From Bacillota bacterium (GTDB taxonomy: Bacteria > Bacillota > Limnochordia > Darwinibacteriales > Darwinibacteriaceae), in contig JAAZLY010000210.1 in NCBI GenBank assembly GCA_012799115.1, positions 1-14,395 on the forward strand: DNA of 14,395 bases, written 5' to 3'. Position numbers and translations under genes: made by a program. Shown here in pieces: positions 13,703 through 14,395 of the stretch. Below the pieces are notes generated by a model that saw only the letters and a program-made list of their open reading frames with translations, ran no database searches and was not told the origin of the DNA. The first letter of the stretch is position 1. Each line of letters opens with the position of its first letter.

Positions 13703-14395
13703 TCATTCTTCCAGAACAATCGAAGTATCTAAAGTGGGATCAAAGAGGCTTGTTTCTTCAAGAAGTTCCCGTCGAGTTAGTGAGAAGCCAGGAGGTAACT
13801 GCCTCGGCGCATAGCCGGTCATGCTCTTGAAAACCCGATTGAAATTGCGCAACGTGTTAAACCCGCACTCTGCCATCAAATTGGCCATAGTGATATCCGG
13901 CCTTTCAGACAATAGCTGTATTGCACGTTCTGTACGCAGAATATTCATATAATACGAAAAGGTCAACCCTGTCATACGCTTAAAATAGCGTGAGAAATAG
14001 GCCTCTGACATATTCATAAATTGTGCAGCTTCCTTAAAGTCTAGCTCGTCACAATGTTGCTCCATAAGTTCAAGCAGCTGCTTATACCTGGCAGTTCTCG
14101 GCTGCATGTAACGATCTCCCAGCTCTAACTCCTCACCCCGAAAGATGTCGACAAGAAGCGCCGTAGTAATTGCATTCATCTTTTCAACATAAAATAACGG
14201 CTTTTCTTGATACTCTCGATAGAGTATGTTGATTCGATGGCTGACATTATACCTGTCTTTAAAGATGGGTCTCTTCAAATACCTTTCGGGGCTGAGAACA
14301 CCGTCCAATTGGGCAACCGCTATGCGGCTCCCTGGCGTGCCCGTGATTTTGTGAATGCTTCTTCGGCAGAAGAATGCGCAGTCTCCCTTGCGCAA
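13703..14395 (-). CDS. AraC-family transcriptional regulator, N-terminus outside window
   Basis: The visible 230 residues run to the window edge in an open frame, so the true start lies further right; the TTG at the edge is just an internal Leu codon. The first visible part (KGDCAFFCRRSIHKI) looks like the end of a cupin-type sensor domain, with a His typical of the sugar-binding fold. The C-terminus has the two AraC helix-turn-helix units: about visible residues 120-141 (KEAAQFMNMSEAYFSRYFKR) and 169-191 (NLMAECGFNTLRNFNRVFK), then GYAPRQL. Members with a cupin often control sugar-utilisation genes; the target is not in view. About 30 residues follow the second motif, longer than usual. A terminator follows at 13594-13626. 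Confidence 0.9.
   Translation of the reverse strand: MRKGDCAFFCRRSIHKITGTPGSRIAVAQLDGVLSPERYLKRPIFKDRYNVSHRINILYREYQEKPLFYVEKMNAITTALLVDIFRGEELELGDRYMQPRTARYKQLLELMEQHCDELDFKEAAQFMNMSEAYFSRYFKRMTGLTFSYYMNILRTERAIQLLSERPDITMANLMAECGFNTLRNFNRVFKSMTGYAPRQLPPGFSLTRRELLEETSLFDPTLDTSIVLEE

Noticed and set aside
1..14395. CRISPR arrays, insertion sequences, integrase or phage genes
   Set aside because: No regularly spaced direct repeats, transposase motifs or terminal inverted repeats were seen on either strand.

Overview
The window looks like chromosomal DNA from a spore-former-type Firmicute (Bacillota). Support comes from strong AGGAGG-type ribosome sites, sigma-A promoters of TTGACA/TATAAT type, rho-independent terminators, a YtrA-type GntR regulator with a Bce-type ABC transporter, and a NusG_II-domain protein. 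One gene encodes a C-terminal Omp85-type beta-barrel, which only makes sense in a cell with an outer membrane. I therefore infer a diderm Firmicute. A Limnochordia-like lineage would fit, but that lineage guess is weak. I see no insertion sequence, integrase, CRISPR array or intact RNA gene.

Layout. Positions 1-312 hold no protein gene, but contain several hairpins, two terminators and a good promoter. Two plus-strand genes follow: a HEAT/armadillo-like protein (313-933) and a ferritin-like multi-helix protein with repeated E..H iron-ligand motifs (1159-2421), closed by a 13-bp-stem terminator. Everything after that is on the minus strand, so 2460-2797 is a convergent boundary. From 3193 to 2798 lies a small exported Met/His-rich protein. 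The group at 5817-3305 is one operon: NusG_II-domain membrane protein, OmpR-type response regulator, sensor kinase. It has a near-consensus promoter and a GC-rich perfect palindrome at the start of the transcript. Next come a CPBP (CAAX-protease-like) membrane protein and a 998-residue protein. The latter has a signal peptide, a C45/acyltransferase-type Ntn-hydrolase domain, TPR-like helices, a POTRA-like domain and an Omp85-like barrel ending in Phe. This is the layout of a type Vd (PlpD-like) autotransporter with a different enzyme as passenger, and it is the most unusual item here.

The right part is a GntR-controlled operon: YtrA-type repressor, a 35-residue membrane peptide, an ABC ATPase, and a 10-TM BceB-type permease with a large extracellular domain. 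It has a 9-6-9 perfect operator overlapping its promoter and a terminator after the permease. The right edge carries an AraC-family regulator whose N-terminus lies outside the window.

How they work together. The NusG_II/two-component operon and the Met/His-rich protein share extracytoplasmic His/Met clusters, which suggests metal or redox stress sensing. The GntR-ABC operon resembles antimicrobial-peptide or cell-wall-stress detoxification modules. The barrel fusion would place an amide- or ester-cleaving enzyme at the outer surface. Functions are inferred from motifs read by eye; no database search was possible.
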